A stretch of 64,000 bases of DNA from Alviniconcha marisindica (lineage: Eukaryota; Mollusca; Gastropoda; Provannidae): the NCBI GenBank assembly GCA_018857735.1, contig JABMCL010001459.1, positions 205,001 through 269,000 of the forward strand, given 5' to 3'. Position 1 is the stretch's first letter. Each line of letters begins with the position of its first letter. Shown here piece after piece: positions 1 to 17,607 of the stretch. A program made the translations under genes and the position numbers. The notes beneath the pieces are model-generated. The model saw nothing but the letters and a program-made list of their open reading frames with translations. It ran no database searches and was not told where the DNA came from.

Positions 1-262
<262 letters not shown>

Positions 263-290
263 ATGATGTGAGAGGTGTGTGCACGTGCAG

Positions 291-3090
<2,800 letters not shown>

Positions 3091-3152
3091 TCTCTCGTGT
3101 GCGGATTGTGAGCATTTGATATTAACTGGCACGAAAAACTGCTTTTGGAAGT

Positions 3153-3516
3153 GACAGTCGACACTCTTGCTTGTAGCATAGCAGACTTCTCTGTCAGTCG
3201 ACACTCTTGCTTGTAGCATGGCAGACTTCTCTGTCAGTCGACACTCTTGCTTGTAGCATGGCAGACTTCTCTGTCAGTCGACACTCTTGCTTGTAGCATG
3301 GCAGACTTCTCTGTCAGTCGACACTCTTGCTTGTAGCATGGCAGACTTCTCTGTCAGTCGACACTCTTGCTTGTAGCATGGCAGACCTCTGTCAGTCGAC
3401 ACTCTTGCTTGTAGCATGGCAGACCTCTGTCAGTCGACACTCTTGCTTGTAGCATGGCAGACCTCTGTCAGTCGACACTCTTGCTTGTAGCATGGCAGAC
3501 TTCTCTGTCAGTCGAC
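3153..3516. repeat. Minisatellite, 40/37-bp unit, 9 copies
   Basis: Core GTCGACACTCTTGCTTGTAG; the later copies lack a TCT triplet. Lies in the presumed 3'UTR of the SLC16-like gene. Confidence 0.93.
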
Positions 3517-3721
3517 GGCTGTTTTTTGTTGCTTTTTGTGTGTGTGTGTGTGTGAGTGTGTGTGTGTTGTTGTTGTTTAGTCTGTCGTTGGTTGCTATTG
3601 TTAGGAAGAGTTTGAGGATGTACCTCTGGTGGAGGTTATGTACTTTGTATTTATTCGCACGTTAGATGAGAGAGTCACCATAGGAGACAGGTCTTTGTTG
3701 TTGTGGCGTCTTTCGAGCACT

Positions 3722-3727
3722 AATAAA
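3722..3727 (+). terminator. Possible poly(A) signal of the SLC16-like gene
   Basis: AATAAA about 630 bp after the stop codon, the first on this strand after 3090. It lies at the start of a 23-bp minisatellite. There is no cDNA evidence. Confidence 0.35.
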
Positions 3728-3936
3728 CTCCATTGTGTGTTGATTCATTACTCCCTTGTGTGTTGATTCGTTACTCCCTTGTGTGTTGATTCATTACTCC
3801 CTTGTGTGTTGATTCATTACTCCCTCTTGTGTTGATTCATTACTCCCTTGTGTGTTGATTCATTACTACCTTGTGTGTTGATTCATTACTACCTTGTGTG
3901 TTGATTCATTACTCCCTTTTGTGTGGATTCATTACG
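3728..3936. repeat. Minisatellite, 23-bp unit, about 9 copies
   Basis: Core TTGTGTGTTGATTCATTACT, directly after the AATAAA at 3722. Confidence 0.9.
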
Positions 3937-5044
3937 AACAGTTTATCATTTTTGAGTGTCGTGTGGTTTTTGCGCTTACTTTGTGCCATGCACATGTGCA
4001 GCACGACCATACATAAGGTCAGTGGGAAGAGTGGCGAGTTCGGTATTTCCAGCAAACATCGCACACTCCGTTCAAATTCAAGTTCAATGTTGCTTTACGT
4101 CCACAGAGACCGTACGCACTATTATTTTATTTTACTTTGCCGTTGCTTTCAGTAACAACTTTTGTTTTAATACCTATTTTTGCGACTTGTTTTTTTGTTC
4201 ATTTCATTTCAAATTGCACACTCCGAGCATCGCTTTCCGGCACCTTCCTCCAAACTCTGCCAGATTTAGTTACGCCACTGAAGGGGTATTCTTTATCTCC
4301 GCGCAGCTGTCCACCGACGCGGTCAGCGCCCTCCGAAAGGTTTGGCTACTGATAAGACTGTGGAAGCAACCTATATAGCGCCCAAGCACCCACGTAAACA
4401 TGAGACGCATCCACTCCGGGTAAAACAAATAAGAAGAAAAAGGAAAAAGAAAGAAAGTTCCGTCTCGATTCAAACGATTGCGGTTTTATTTGTGCTGGTG
4501 TAAGCTTTGTTGGCGGCTATAAATGACACGCCTTGTTTTATTTGAGTTGTTTGTAACAAACTTACCACTGTTTAAGCACCAACGAAAAACTGCTCGTTAG
4601 CTGACAGTTTTCAGGAACCTATGACGTAACTAAATACGGCAGTGGTTGAAGGAAGGACGTCGTAAACCAGTGCTTGGAGCGTGTTCAAATTGCGGACTCG
4701 AGTTCTTTTCCGACAGTTTCGCTCTGCTTGTGCCAGAGTGGGCGCGGTGCGCACATTGAACTAAAGACATCCTCTGCACTTCTTCTTCAGATCACCAGTA
4801 ATAATACATACTCGTACACACCATGCACAGTGCCCGTCTGACAGTATGTTCAGGCGTGGGGAAACGGCTGCACACGCTACGTTCTCACCCAACACTGAGT
4901 GCAGCTGCCCGAGTGGCGGGTAACGCTGCACTTGTATGCGTGGCAGTAAGGTGTAGGGGGACCGGTTGCACGTGCTAACTTCTCACACAACCCAGGATAA
5001 CCGGACCTCAGGATCTTAGCTGAGGAACGGTAACAAATACACAT
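3937..5044. other. Intergenic sequence without recognised features
   Basis: Between the two convergent genes. Only short open frames without family resemblance; no RNA gene recognised. Confidence 0.5.
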
Positions 5045-5101
5045 ATCACACACACACACACACTATACACACACACACAAATGCATACACACACACAAAT
5101 G

Positions 5102-5159
<58 letters not shown>
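5045..5159. repeat. (AC)n microsatellite
   Basis: Near-pure AC with two interruptions, between the convergent genes. Confidence 0.95.
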
Positions 5160-5161
<2 letters not shown>

Positions 5162-5802
5162 CACATAGCTGCGCAGTCACACACGCGCATAACCACTGTC
5201 CAGAGAAGAAAACATTTTGAACGGAATCTTTATTTCCTGTAGCTGGTCTGATGACAAACTCTTTCTTCAACTCAGGCACACACAGCTAAACAAATTGGTC
5301 AAACAGAAAACAAAGGAGGCAACACGAGGCAACCACAATGTGATCTCCATCTCATTCATTCCACAAGACACATAATTATACAGAGCACCGTTGTCGTCAC
5401 TCTCTGCAAACAGCCTGAATCCAGACTTATTTCTATTGGTACTTAAGACAAGCTACACGCTGAAACAAAAAACAAACAAAAAGCAACAACAAACACTTCA
5501 CATTAGAAACACAGGATATATGTATATATTTCACGTATGCTTCAACGTTTCAGGAAGAATGAAAGGAAAAGCCAGTGCCGAATGATAATGCACGCATTAT
5601 GTTCCCGCAGAGTTTGGGACGCAGAAGGGAGTGGGTGGGGTGGGGTGGGGTGGGGCGGAGTGGGGTGGGGGCTAATGCCAGCTCTGACCGACAGTAACAG
5701 TGCAGCCATGTGCCAGGCCTGTGGCCGGGATGAGTTGAGATGAAAACGTAATACAAAAGATCATCAAACTGAAACAGTGCACACCACCTCTGCCAACCAC
5801 AC

Positions 5803-6103
5803 CACTATGGCCTCGCTGAAAATGTAACATCCAGCAGAAAGGTTCCACTATGGCCTCGCTGAAAATGTAACATCCAGCAGAAAGGTTCCACTATGGCCTC
5901 GCTGAAAATGTAACATCCAGCAGAAAGGTTCCACTATGGCCTCGCTGAAAATGTAACATCCAGCAGAAAGGTTCCACTATGGCCTCGCTGAAAATGTAAC
6001 ATCCAGCAGAAAGGTTCCACTATGGCCTCGCTGAAAATGTAACATCCAGCAGAAAGGTTCCACTATGGCCTCGCTGAAAATGTAACATCCAGCAGAAAGG
6101 TTC
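5803..6103. repeat. Minisatellite, 43-bp unit, 7 near-identical copies
   Basis: Core CACTATGGCCTCGCTGAAAA. Copies are almost identical, which suggests recent expansion. Intergenic. Confidence 0.95.
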
Positions 6104-6375
6104 ACAGATCAAACTACCAGTCCCCAAAAGAACCAACACCAACAAAACACAAACACTGGCACACTGGGTTGGATACCATGCATACACATTTTCAATGAAC
6201 CAAAATACATGTTTTGCCACAGCGACACACATACCTGTGCAAGAAAAAGAAGAACAACCCAAAAAAGAAAGAAAACGTATTCCATGACTGTAGGGGCACT
6301 AACCATTGACAGTATTTTCGGATATCTATACTGTATTAAAAAAACTATAGGCCAGCACAAAGAGGCTGAAAGAAA

Positions 6376-6716
6376 GAAGTTTCACATCACCAAGGGGTTG
6401 ACAGTTGACAGAAGGCAGTTTCACATTATGAAGGGGTTGACAGCTGACAGAAGGTACTTTCACATGATAAGGGGTTGACAGTTAACAGACGGCAGTTGCA
6501 CAAAATCCAGGGATTGACAGCTGACAAAAGGTAGCTTCACATTATCAAGGGGTTGACAGCTGACAAAAGGTAGCTTGGCATTATCAAGGGGTTGACAGCT
6601 GACAAAAGGTAGCTTCACATTATGAAGGGTTTGACAGCTGACAAAAGGTAGCCTCACATTATCAAGGGGTTGACAGCTGACAAAAGGCAGTAGCCTCACA
6701 TTATAAAGGGGTTGTG
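6376..6716. repeat. Minisatellite, about 39-bp unit, 9 copies
   Basis: Core GGGGTTGACAGCTGACAAAA with moderate divergence. Confidence 0.92.
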
Positions 6717-7118
6717 TGGGTGTCCACATCATTCTTCTGGGTTGTGTGTACAGTGGAGATTTTTTCTCTCTCTCTCTCAATTAAACATTGTTAATGTTGA
6801 GGCTACAGGGGAGATGAAAACAGAAAAGAGGATACCAAGAACGTCAAATCAGTATGGCATTTGCGATAATGTACATGCAGGTTCAAATGGGCTTTTTAGT
6901 CATAGTCAGGTATACTTCATTGTTACAATGAATTCCGGGCACACACGCACACACAACACACACAACACACACAAAGCACAGTCAAAAGAGGGTGACTGGG
7001 GGGAAGGAGGGGGGGAGGGGTTTACAACATTTGTTGTACTCAAGCATCCACTGTCAAACAGCCTCGCATACAAATCTTGCACAGTGAAGGAGTGAGTTGA
7101 CAGAGAAAATGAAAGCGT

Positions 7119-7124
7119 TTTATT
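7119..7124 (-). terminator. UBR5: Possible poly(A) signal of UBR5
   Basis: AATAAA on the minus strand, 750 bp beyond the UBR5 stop codon. A second candidate lies at about 5229-5234. No cDNA support is available. Confidence 0.35.
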
Positions 7125-7873
7125 CACAACAGCCTGTGCGTTCCAGAACACCTTCTCTGGGACGCAGACCCGTGCAACTATCCTGACAACAGCTGGTCTG
7201 CCCGCACGCTGCTGTACACACACACTCCACACAGGCAACCACACAACCATTTCTACACACAAAATGGAATCCGTTCAGTTGGACTGCTAAACATTTCTAC
7301 CAGAATGCCAGAGTACAAGCACATGCATGCCAAACCACCACATGTCTTCTGAAAATAGAAAACACACCTGGGCTCCGGCCTTTTCCTTTCTCAAAACAGA
7401 GACCGAAAAGAAAAGAAAAAAACGCAACAGACACACACACAAACATACACTCTTAAAATACAAAAATAAAAAGTCAACAACAACAACAAAATCGCTACTT
7501 GGATTCCACTTTTCTCAGCATTTTGGTTCTTCAGACCAGCCAGCCTCCTCGCGAGGCAGGCGCGCATCCCCCCCCCCCCCCCCCCCAGAGAAGCAGCAGG
7601 ATGCTGCCAGCTGCGCTGCGTCTGGAGCTGCAGGTTCATTTCAGGTCCCGACTATAACCGTGTCCCAGGTCCCCCCCCCCCCCCCCCCCCCCCCACCATA
7701 CCCGTTTCTCGCCGCGCACTTGTCCGGCCAACTCTCCCTGTCCGCCAACAGACCCGGCGCTCCAGGACAGTACAGCGCAAGGACAGGCTCCAGACGCTGA
7801 TGGACAGCTCCGTGCTCGGCGCTGTCTGGCAGGGCTAGAATTTCCGGCCCCCCCAAACTCCCCTTGCAGCAAC
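7125..7873 (-). other. Likely UBR5 3'UTR
   Basis: Sequence between the stop codon and the first AATAAA. Contains two poly-C (plus strand) runs at 7568-7586 and 7671-7694. Confidence 0.5.
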
Positions 7874-8086
7874 TCAGACAAAGCCGAAAGACTTGGTCTT
7901 GATGGCGAAGGCGATCTTTGTGCGCAGTGTGCACTTGCTGGAGTAGAGAGGGATGTAGAGGCGGGAGATGCAGGTGTTGGCAGTGGGCAGGTGCTCGTCG
8001 TCGGCCGGGCGGATGGTGATGCTGGGCATGGGCTGGAACCCTTCCTCGCTGGCCGGCAGGGCCGGGCTGGACGTCCAGAAATACAC
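7874..8086 (-). CDS. UBR5: UBR5 exon 53 (HECT C-lobe, catalytic Cys, stop)
   Basis: Residues 2988-3057; [28 protein letters not shown] with catalytic Cys3026, and the terminal IKTKSFGFV then TGA (7874-7876). Acceptor GTGTGTGCAG continues into the array upstream. Confidence 0.97.
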   Translation of the reverse strand: MYFWTSSPALPASEEGFQPMPSITIRPADDEHLPTANTCISRLYIPLYSSKCTLRTKIAFAIKTKSFGFV

Positions 8087-11000
8087 CTGCACACACGGAC
8101 AGGCACAGGTTAGCACACCTGTGCTCACACACGTACAGACAGGCACAGGTAACACACCTACACAGGCACAGGTTAGCACACCTGTGCACACACACACACA
8201 CACACATACAGCTAGTCACAGGTTAGCACACCTGCACACATACACATACAGACAGGCACAGGTTAGCACACCTGCACACACACACACATACAGATTGGCA
8301 CAGGTTAGCACACCTGTGTACACACACATACAGACAGGCACAGGTTAGCACACCTGCGCACAGCCACACACACATACAGATAGGCACAGGTTAGCACACC
8401 TGTGCATACACATACAGACAGGCACAGGTTAGCACACCTGTGCACACACACATACAGACAGGCACAAGTAACACACCTGTGCACACACACACACATGCAG
8501 ACAGGCACAGGTTAGCACATCTGTGCACACACACATACAGACAGGCACAGGTTAGCATAACTGTGCACACACACACACACAGACAGGCACAGATTAGCAC
8601 ACCTGCACACACACACATACAGACAGGCACACCTGTGCACACACACAGACAGGCACAGGTAACACACCTGCACACACACATACAGATAGGCACGGGTTAG
8701 CACACCTGCATACACACGTGCACATAGGCACAGGCAACACACCTGCACACGCACACAGGCATAGGTAACACCTGTACACAAACATACAGTCAGCACACCT
8801 GTACATACACATACAGATTGGCACAGGTTAGCATACCTACACAGGTACGCACGCACGCATGTGCACGCGCACACACACACACACACACACACAGGCAGAT
8901 GCAGGTTATCACAACTGCACACATACAGATAGGCACAGGTAACACACCTGCACACACACACACACACACACACACATAGGCAGATGCAGGTTATCACACA
9001 CCTGCACACATACAGATAGGCAGTGGTAACACACCTATACACACACACCTATACACACACACACACATGCAGACACACACAGAGGCACAGGTAACACCTC
9101 CACACACACACACACACAGGCACTGTTAACACACCTGCACACACAGACAGGCACTGTTAACACACCTGCACACACATGATACAGCCAGCCACAGGTAACA
9201 CACATGCACACACACGATACAGCCAGCCACAGGTAACACACCTGCACACACACACAGGCAGAGTAACATCTGCATACACACACATGCATACACAAACAGC
9301 CATGAAGACAACAAAAAATGCCCAAGTGGCCACACAGCTCCTGAAGAGAGATGAAGCAGAAGGCAAAGGGACTTCGCTGACTGCACTGACCAGATCCTGG
9401 CGCTCAATGTTGTTCATCTTCTCCACCACCGACCAGAACCACCGCTTGAACCGCTGAACTCGGTCGCTGCTCTCACCTGAAACAACAGTCACTTGGTCAG
9501 CAGACGACCCAGACACAGCAGGAGTACATTTTTTGAACCCTGCTTTGAACACACCTGCTTCATACATTGACTTAAGGGCTCTCTGAATATAGCTCAAGCC
9601 ACTTCTCCAAGGATGTTCTTTGCAGAAGGCACATCGCAAGTTTTGTTGTGTGAAGTCTTGGAAAAGGGGCCGAACCTGAGTCAGTTTATGACGTGATCAG
9701 GGAGTCAGCCACTGTTTATATGACATGATCAGGTAGTCAGCCACTGTTTATATGACATGATCAGGGTAGTCAGCCACTGTTTATATGACATAATCAGGTA
9801 GTCAGCTCCAAAGCCTCAACTCTAAATACAAATCTTCATCTCTGCTGTAACTAACACCTTTATGTATTGATCTGTTTTCTCACACTGATTCAGTCAATAC
9901 AGACATACCTAAAGACTCCAACTCACCAAACCATTTTTCGAACTAAATGCATGACTACTTATCTCACTCATCAATACTAACTACATACATCTACAGTGTG
10001 GAATAAAGACGCTATCTATCAGTCATCCAATAAATCCATTAACCTATACATCTAGTGTGGAATAAAGACGCAATCCATCAGTCATCCAATAAATCCATCA
10101 ACCTACACATCTACAGTGTGGAATAAAGACGCAATCAGTCATCTAATAAATCCATCAACCTACACATCTACAGTGTGGAATAAAGACGCAATCCATCAGT
10201 CATTCAATAAATTCCTCAACCTATACATCTACAGTGTGGAATAAAGATGCAATCAGTCATCCAATAAATTCATCAACCTATACATCTACAGTGTGGAATA
10301 AAGACGCAATCAGTCATCTAATAAATCCATCAACCTACTCATCTACAGTGTGGAATAAAGATGCAATCCATCAGTCATTCAATAAATTCATCAACCTATA
10401 CATCTACAGTGTGGAATAAAGACGCAATCTATCAGTCATCCAATAAATCCATCAACCTATACATCTAGAGTGTGGAATAAAGACGCAATCTATCAGTCAT
10501 CCAATAAATCCATCAACCTATACATCTACAGTGTGGAATAAAGACGCAAATCTATCAGTCATCCAATAAATCCATCAACCTATACATCTACAGTGTGGAA
10601 TAAAGACGCAAATCTATCAGTCATCCAATAAATCCATCAACCTTCAGCAAACACACAGTCACAGCTACCAACTCCTTGACATTACAATCAGGGTTTGCAT
10701 TAACCGGTAATTTCAAATGTTTTACCAGTAAAGATCAGCATATGTTGCAAAGAAATCAGCAATTAGTCAGACATACCAGCTGTTATTTTGTTTGACCAGT
10801 CCTCCTTTTTTTGTGTTAATCACAGAGTGCATGTGTGTGTGCGCGTAAGTGTGTGCGTGTGTTGTAGACAGGGAAAGGAGCTGGGTACTTGCTGGCACAT
10901 TTCTATTAGTAGTGCAGACAGCTATGTATCTGGCTGGTTACAGTGACTGCCTGACCAGTTTCCGTGAACCATTTTGCCGCCTTCCAGATGTCACACCGGT

Positions 11001-14000
11001 TTGAAAACTGTCTGGCACGGTCACCGACAATGCTGAGGCTTCAAAGCCAATGATGCCAACTGGTTGGCCAAAACGCCACAGGGGGAGTCAGGTGCAACAA
11101 CAGCAGTTTCTCTACTGCTACTGCATCCGAAGAAGAGACGGTGATGACGCAAGCTGTCATTCTACCTTTCTCATGCCTCAGGGATAGATGGATAATTCAT
11201 CTTTAACACCCAGTCAACCACCATGGTTGCATCAGAGCGAATGCTCCAGGAGGCAAGAGGAGAAGAAAAGAAGAGACCGACATGTCTTACCACTCTCATC
11301 ATTGAAGGAGGTGTAGGAGATGAGGGTCTGCACGTTAATGTCCCCAACACCATTCAGCAGGAGACGCAGGTCCTCCGCGGTCAGCCCGTCCAGCGAGGAT
11401 GCCGGAATCACGTCAAGCACGCCCAGCCTCAAGTTCTGAAACACACCAACACACACACAGAGTGATACAGTTCCGGCGGCATGGACTTTCTGCTTCAGTT
11501 CACTTTTGTCCTGTCAAGACTGTTACCTCTCAATGCCCCATGCATCAGTCCGGAACCACTCAATTTTAGTGTGAGATCACTGAAAATGTGAGCTATTCAA
11601 CCACGAAGCGAAGATTTAGTTCACTTTAGGAGTAGCCACACTGTTCATGGCACGGGAGGTTCTATTTTCATGGCATTTTAGGACATTTTTGGGGGGTGTT
11701 TTTTCATGATTGTTTTTGTGTGAAATTATCATGCAAGATGGTGGTGAGTGGTTGTGATGGTGATGAAGTTTTTGGTAATATAATAATCAATCAGCTGTCA
11801 CATGAAACAGAGGATTGGGGACTGACAATCAGTGTGATGTGACAGTTTAACCAGCAAATAACAACAATCTCTCGGATTCTCTGACACTAGTTCCCTGGGC
11901 ATTTCATCAGAGGATGATGACGCTGTTTTGTCTGATGAAGAACGGATAGCTATGCAAGATCATGACGGTGATGATTTTGTTAGTGGATAGCGGTCAGTGG
12001 TATTGCATGCTTTTCACTTGGGAAGGTAACTGAGAGGCACAAAGCAGAAAATAAATACAAGATCTGACTAACCTTGAGAGCCTTCTCCTGACAGCGGACC
12101 ATGCGCAGCTCAGCGTACTTGTGAACATACAGGTGAACGTTGGAGGCATTCACATCCACTTCAGCTCCGTCTGTGATCAACTCCACCGACTCGCCGCCCT
12201 GTCAGCACAAGCCACACCTTGCTATTGATGTCTGACACACTTGTCTTTTTTCACTGCCGCTGAATACAGAGGCACACTAGTGCAACAGGCTAGGATGACA
12301 TTTAATCATAAGGACAGGACTGCAGCACAAGCCAAACAAGGAGCACCTGTATAATACACTGGCACAAGCAAACAAACAGTAACCTCCCCCCCCTCCACCT
12401 TTCCATTTACACTATGTCCTGAGCACCTTTCCCCACTTCAAAAGCAACCCCTCCCCCATGACACCCCCCCTCCACCCCTGCACCCAAACTCACCATCCTT
12501 CCGACCCCTGCCTCTATCCTTCAACCCCTAACCACCTCAAGTGCAAAAATCAAGTCTTCAGGAAGGCAACCCCACCCCCCCCGCCCTCCCCAAAACAGCA
12601 ACCATTTCATTACCCCCCCCCCCCCACCCACCCGAAACAGCAACCATTTCATTAACCCCCCCCCTCCCCCCCCAATCCTCCCCTTCAAAACTCCAACCAC
12701 CCCAAGAGGAAAAAGTCTTCAGAATGGCCACCCCTCCAGCCTCCTGAAACAGCAACCACTTCATGACCCACCGCTCAAGACCCAAACCCACCACCACCAC
12801 CAGCTGACAAGCAGCGCTGACCCCTGACCAGACTGACCTCCTCCGCACACAGCTCCACAGAGAAGGTGAGGTCGAGCGCTGGGATCATCAGCGAGCCGTC
12901 CTTCGACTCGGACTCGGTCACCAGGCTGCGCAGCGACTCGAACATGACCGGGTCGAAGAAGGCGAGGTCGTGCCAGGCCACACTACGCCCCAGGATGTAC
13001 TTCAGCACGTGGCGGTTCAGGAAGAGCGGGCAGATCTCGTTTTGCAGCAAGCACAGGCCGATGATCCTGGTGGGCACAGACACGATCTGGTCAGTTTACA
13101 CAGGAACCAAACAGTTTCCATGTCAACCAGCTGGCTTACACACAAACTGGTTGGCACACACACGAACCGGATCATTTACGTGTGAACAAGTTGATTTACA
13201 CAAGAACTAGTCGGTACACACATGAACCGGGCCATTTACGAGTGAACTGGTTGGTTTACACATGAACCGGTTAGTTTACACAACCCTACCCTGTGACCCT
13301 GGTCAGCCAGTCAGATGAACCCCAGGCCAGACTCAGCAAGGCTGCTGGTTTTACCTCTCAGCAACACCGCTCTCAACACAGTCAGAGCTGGGTATGTGTC
13401 ACACACTCACAGACAGCAGCACCGGCACTCTGTTTCTGACAAACTGTTAGTCATGCACCTTTGGCAGAGTTTATGTACCTTGCATTTTCTCCCCTGCCTG
13501 GTGAGAATCACTGCAGACAATTTGGGCCTTTCCAGTTTCCTGCTGCATACATATGTCTTTTGGGCACTCGCTAACTGCCTCTCTTTCTTGAGACTGTTAG
13601 TCATTCTGAACATTGTGGATAGGTTACGCTTTTGCTCCACAAAATGGTATCTTGCTGTTGTAAAACATAAGATTAGTTTCTCCAAATACTGTGGATATGT
13701 TACACTTTTGCTCCACAAAATGGTACCTTGCTGTTGTAAAACATAAGATTAGTTTCTCCAAACACTGTGGATATGTTACACTTTTGCTCCACAAAATGGT
13801 AAAATGGTACCTTGCTGTTGTAAAATGTAAGATTAGTTTCTCCAAATACTGTGGATATGTTACACTTTTGCTCCACAAAATGGTAAAATGGTACCTTGCT
13901 GTTGTAAAACATAAAATTAGTTTCTCCAAATACTGTGGATATGTTACACTTTTGCTCCACAAAATGGTAAAATGGTACCTTGCTGTTGTAAAACATAAGA

Positions 14001-17000
14001 TTAGTTTCTCCAAATACTGTGGATACGTTACACTTTTGCTCCACAAAATGGTACCTTGCTGTTGTAAAACATAAGATTAGTTTCTCCAAATACTGTGGAT
14101 ACGTTACACTTTTGCTCCACAAAATGGTAAAATGGTACCTTGCTGTTGTAAAACATAAGATTACTTGCTCTGAACACTGCGGATATGTTACACTGTTTTT
14201 CAAGAGTTGGGGGAAGAAAGAAAAAAATGCTTTCAAACAAATCTACATGAGTCCAATCAAAAACCAACTTCTGAGCTCCTCCACAAAGACCACCCAACAA
14301 GACCCACCTTCCAACGTTGCGGAAAGCGTTGAGTCGCTCTGGGGTGTTGCGACCGGCGCGGGGCGAGTAGTAGCCACGCTTCCCTGGTTGCCAGAAGAGT
14401 GGTGCTGAATCGTCCACCTCTTCCTCCTCCTCCTCCCCTGCTCCGCGTGATGTGCTGCCCCCTGCTGTGGTTCCGGGCAGCACCCCTGACTTCTTCTTGT
14501 CAGAGGAGGACGGGGTGGATGAGAGGTTGAAGATGTCCAGGTCCAGCAAAGATTCTGCGCTCTCCCTGCCAAACATAACACAGTGGATTGCTGCTTACCT
14601 GCGCTCACTGTCACTTTAACTTACCATCAGCCACATCAATCAAACTTACCACTGGCCATATCTATCAGATCCCCCAGACAACCATTTGTTTCAGCGATGC
14701 TAACTGCTTAGACATGATCAGCATCACTTCAGAACCACCGTCAACAGGTCACTGTTGAACATTCTCAGCATCACTCAACAAAAGCCCACATCAACAGATC
14801 ATCATTTAGGCACGCTCTGCATTCTACAATAACCCACATCAACAGATCATCATTTAGGCATGCTCTGCATCGCTCAACAATAACCCACATCAACAGATCA
14901 TCATTTAGGCACGCTCTGCATTGCTGAACAATAACCCATATCAACAGATCGTCATTTAGGCAGGCTCTGCATCACGCAACGATAACCCACATCAACAGAT
15001 CACTGTTTAGGCATGCTCTGCATCGCTCAACGATAACCCATATCAACAGATCACTGTTTAGGAATGCTCAGCACTGCTCAACAATAACCCACATCAACAG
15101 ATCACTGTTTAGGCACGCCCAGCATCGCTCAACGATAACTCACATCAACAGATCACTGTTTAGGCATGCTCAGCATCGCTCAACGATAACCCACATCAAC
15201 AGATCACTGTTTAGGCACACTCAGCATCGCTCAATGATAACCCACATCAACAGATCACTGTTTAGGCACGCTCAGCATCGCTCAACAATAACCCACATCA
15301 ACAGATCACTGTTTAGGCACGCTCAACAATAACCCACATCAACAGATCACTGTTTAGGCATGCTCAACAATAACCCACATCAACAGATCACTGTTTAGGC
15401 ATGCTCAGCATTGCTCAACAATAACCCACATCAACAGATCACTGTTTAGGCACGCTCAGCATCGCTCAATGATAACCCACATCAACAGATCACTGTTTAG
15501 GCACGCTCAGCATCGCTCAATGATAACCCACATCAACAGACCATCATTTAGACACGCTCAGCATCACTGGTGATGTCATGTCTGTCTACCTATCTGTTGC
15601 AGACTGGCCCCCCTCATGTCCATATCCCTGGCTTCCCCCCCAGCCCCCTTCCCACTGACTGCTTACCTGCCATGGGACATGATGATGTCCACTGCCTCGT
15701 CCACCCGTTGCCGCAGCGACTCCTCGGAGGCCAGCAAGAGCAGCAGCTGTGCCGGAGACAGTTCCAACAGCATGCCTGTGATCTTGGGTGTCAGAGACTG
15801 GAAGGCACAGATAAAGAAACGGCCTTGCACCGCAGCGCCAACAACACACACATGCAGCACACAGCCTGTGGGCCACAGCTGAAACAGTCTCTCTCACCCA
15901 AATGCCACACAATTTGCTACGGGAAACACTGCGCTGGGAGAGAACTACGCTTGCTCCAAACATCCCACCCCCACCCACCCCCCTTCACGGTTCATTGCAC
16001 TAGGCACAAATGATTTACTGTGATCACTGGAGATAGTGTTGTCACTGAGACACAGTGATATTCACATATCTGCCTCCTTTCTCTAACTAATAAGGCACAT
16101 CAATACATACCCAATGTACAGACCCCCACCCCCATCCCCATGCCCAAGGGACTGAGGGAGATGAATACACAATAATAACCAGACATCAGATTCCCACAAA
16201 AATAGTTTTGATGGAAATTCAAAAATATTTTACCTAAAAATTGTGCCTCAGAAAGCACTTGTATGCAGTTTTTGCACATTACTCTCCTGCCAAAACTGAG
16301 CTCTAGAAAGTACTCATATACAGGTTTTGCACGTTTCTCTCCTACCAAAAATGACCCATGCCGCTCAACTGATGGAATTGCGTCTACCGACAGAAAAATC
16401 TGATGTTTGAATACCACACACACCATTTCCAAAGCCCCTACCTTGCAGCTCCAAGCACCGGGCAATACAGACTACATACATATTCAAATAAAGATCACCG
16501 TTAACACAACAATAAAAGAGATACTATGCACATCAACACAGCTAGACAACACTGCATGAAAGACAACCTCTGTTATTACCCCCCCACTTTATCATAAAAT
16601 GCTGCGCTGCACTGCACTCACAGGCTGAAGGGCGCGCACTTTAGGGTACAGTCGCTCGCCCAGCTGCCGGCGGTACTGCGAGATGCTGGTGTCCCCCGAC
16701 TCTGGCGGCGACTCGTTGGAGTTGCCTCCCCCTCCGGTGGCCCCGGCACCCCCACCCCCGCTGCTATCGCTGGGCATGTAGAAGGGGGTGGCATCGTAGG
16801 ACAGGGTCCGCCGAGCGTCACGGTCCCGGCTCCTCTGGCGCTGGATGGAGCGGTTCCTCTCCCTCTCCCGCTCTCGGGAGCGCAGCCGCTGAATGAGATC
16901 TGGTTGGAACGAAAGAGGCTCAGCCGTGAGATCTGGTTGAGATGAAGTAAGTAAGTAACTTGGTGTTTTACGCCCAGTCGGGGGGGGGGGCAGACAAAAG

Positions 17001-17566
17001 AACACACACAGAGACCATGAGACTCAGTCAGAGGGGGTTGTGGGATGGGGGAAGGGGGAGGGGACAGAAGAAGAAAAACACAGATACAGAAAACCTATAG
17101 AGACAAAGACCTGGGGGGGGGGGGGGGGGGGGTCAGAGACAGACAAAAAAAAACAGAGACCAGGAGAGACAGAATCAGCAGGGTTTAGGGGGGAAGGGGG
17201 GGGGAGGACACAAGACAAACACAGGGAGCCTAGAGAGACAGAGAACAAGAGGAGACAGAGAACAAAAGGAAACAGACAGACTAGAGAGGCAATACCGAGG
17301 AAGACACAAAGCAAACTTACTGTACTGCAGTGTTTTTCCTCCGACCAGAATTCCATCCAGAGGTGGCAGTTTTTCTTCGGATAGCAGCGCCTGAATAATA
17401 ATGAAGCATGTCAGATGGTCTGCTGCATGCCCCACCATGCAGTCTACCCCTCCCTGCCAACACCCACCTTCACTTACTGCTCTGTGCTTCATCACTCAGC
17501 CAGCTGGTACCATAAACATCTTTTGGACATACCCTTCCACCCTAAGCAACTATCCCTACCCCAACA

Positions 17567-17607
<41 letters not shown>

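Noticed and set aside
12458..12747. Proline-rich open frames
   Set aside because: Result of C-rich simple sequence in intron 49.
14740..15570. CRISPR-like regular repeat
   Set aside because: Units are directly tandem without unique spacers, in an animal intron.
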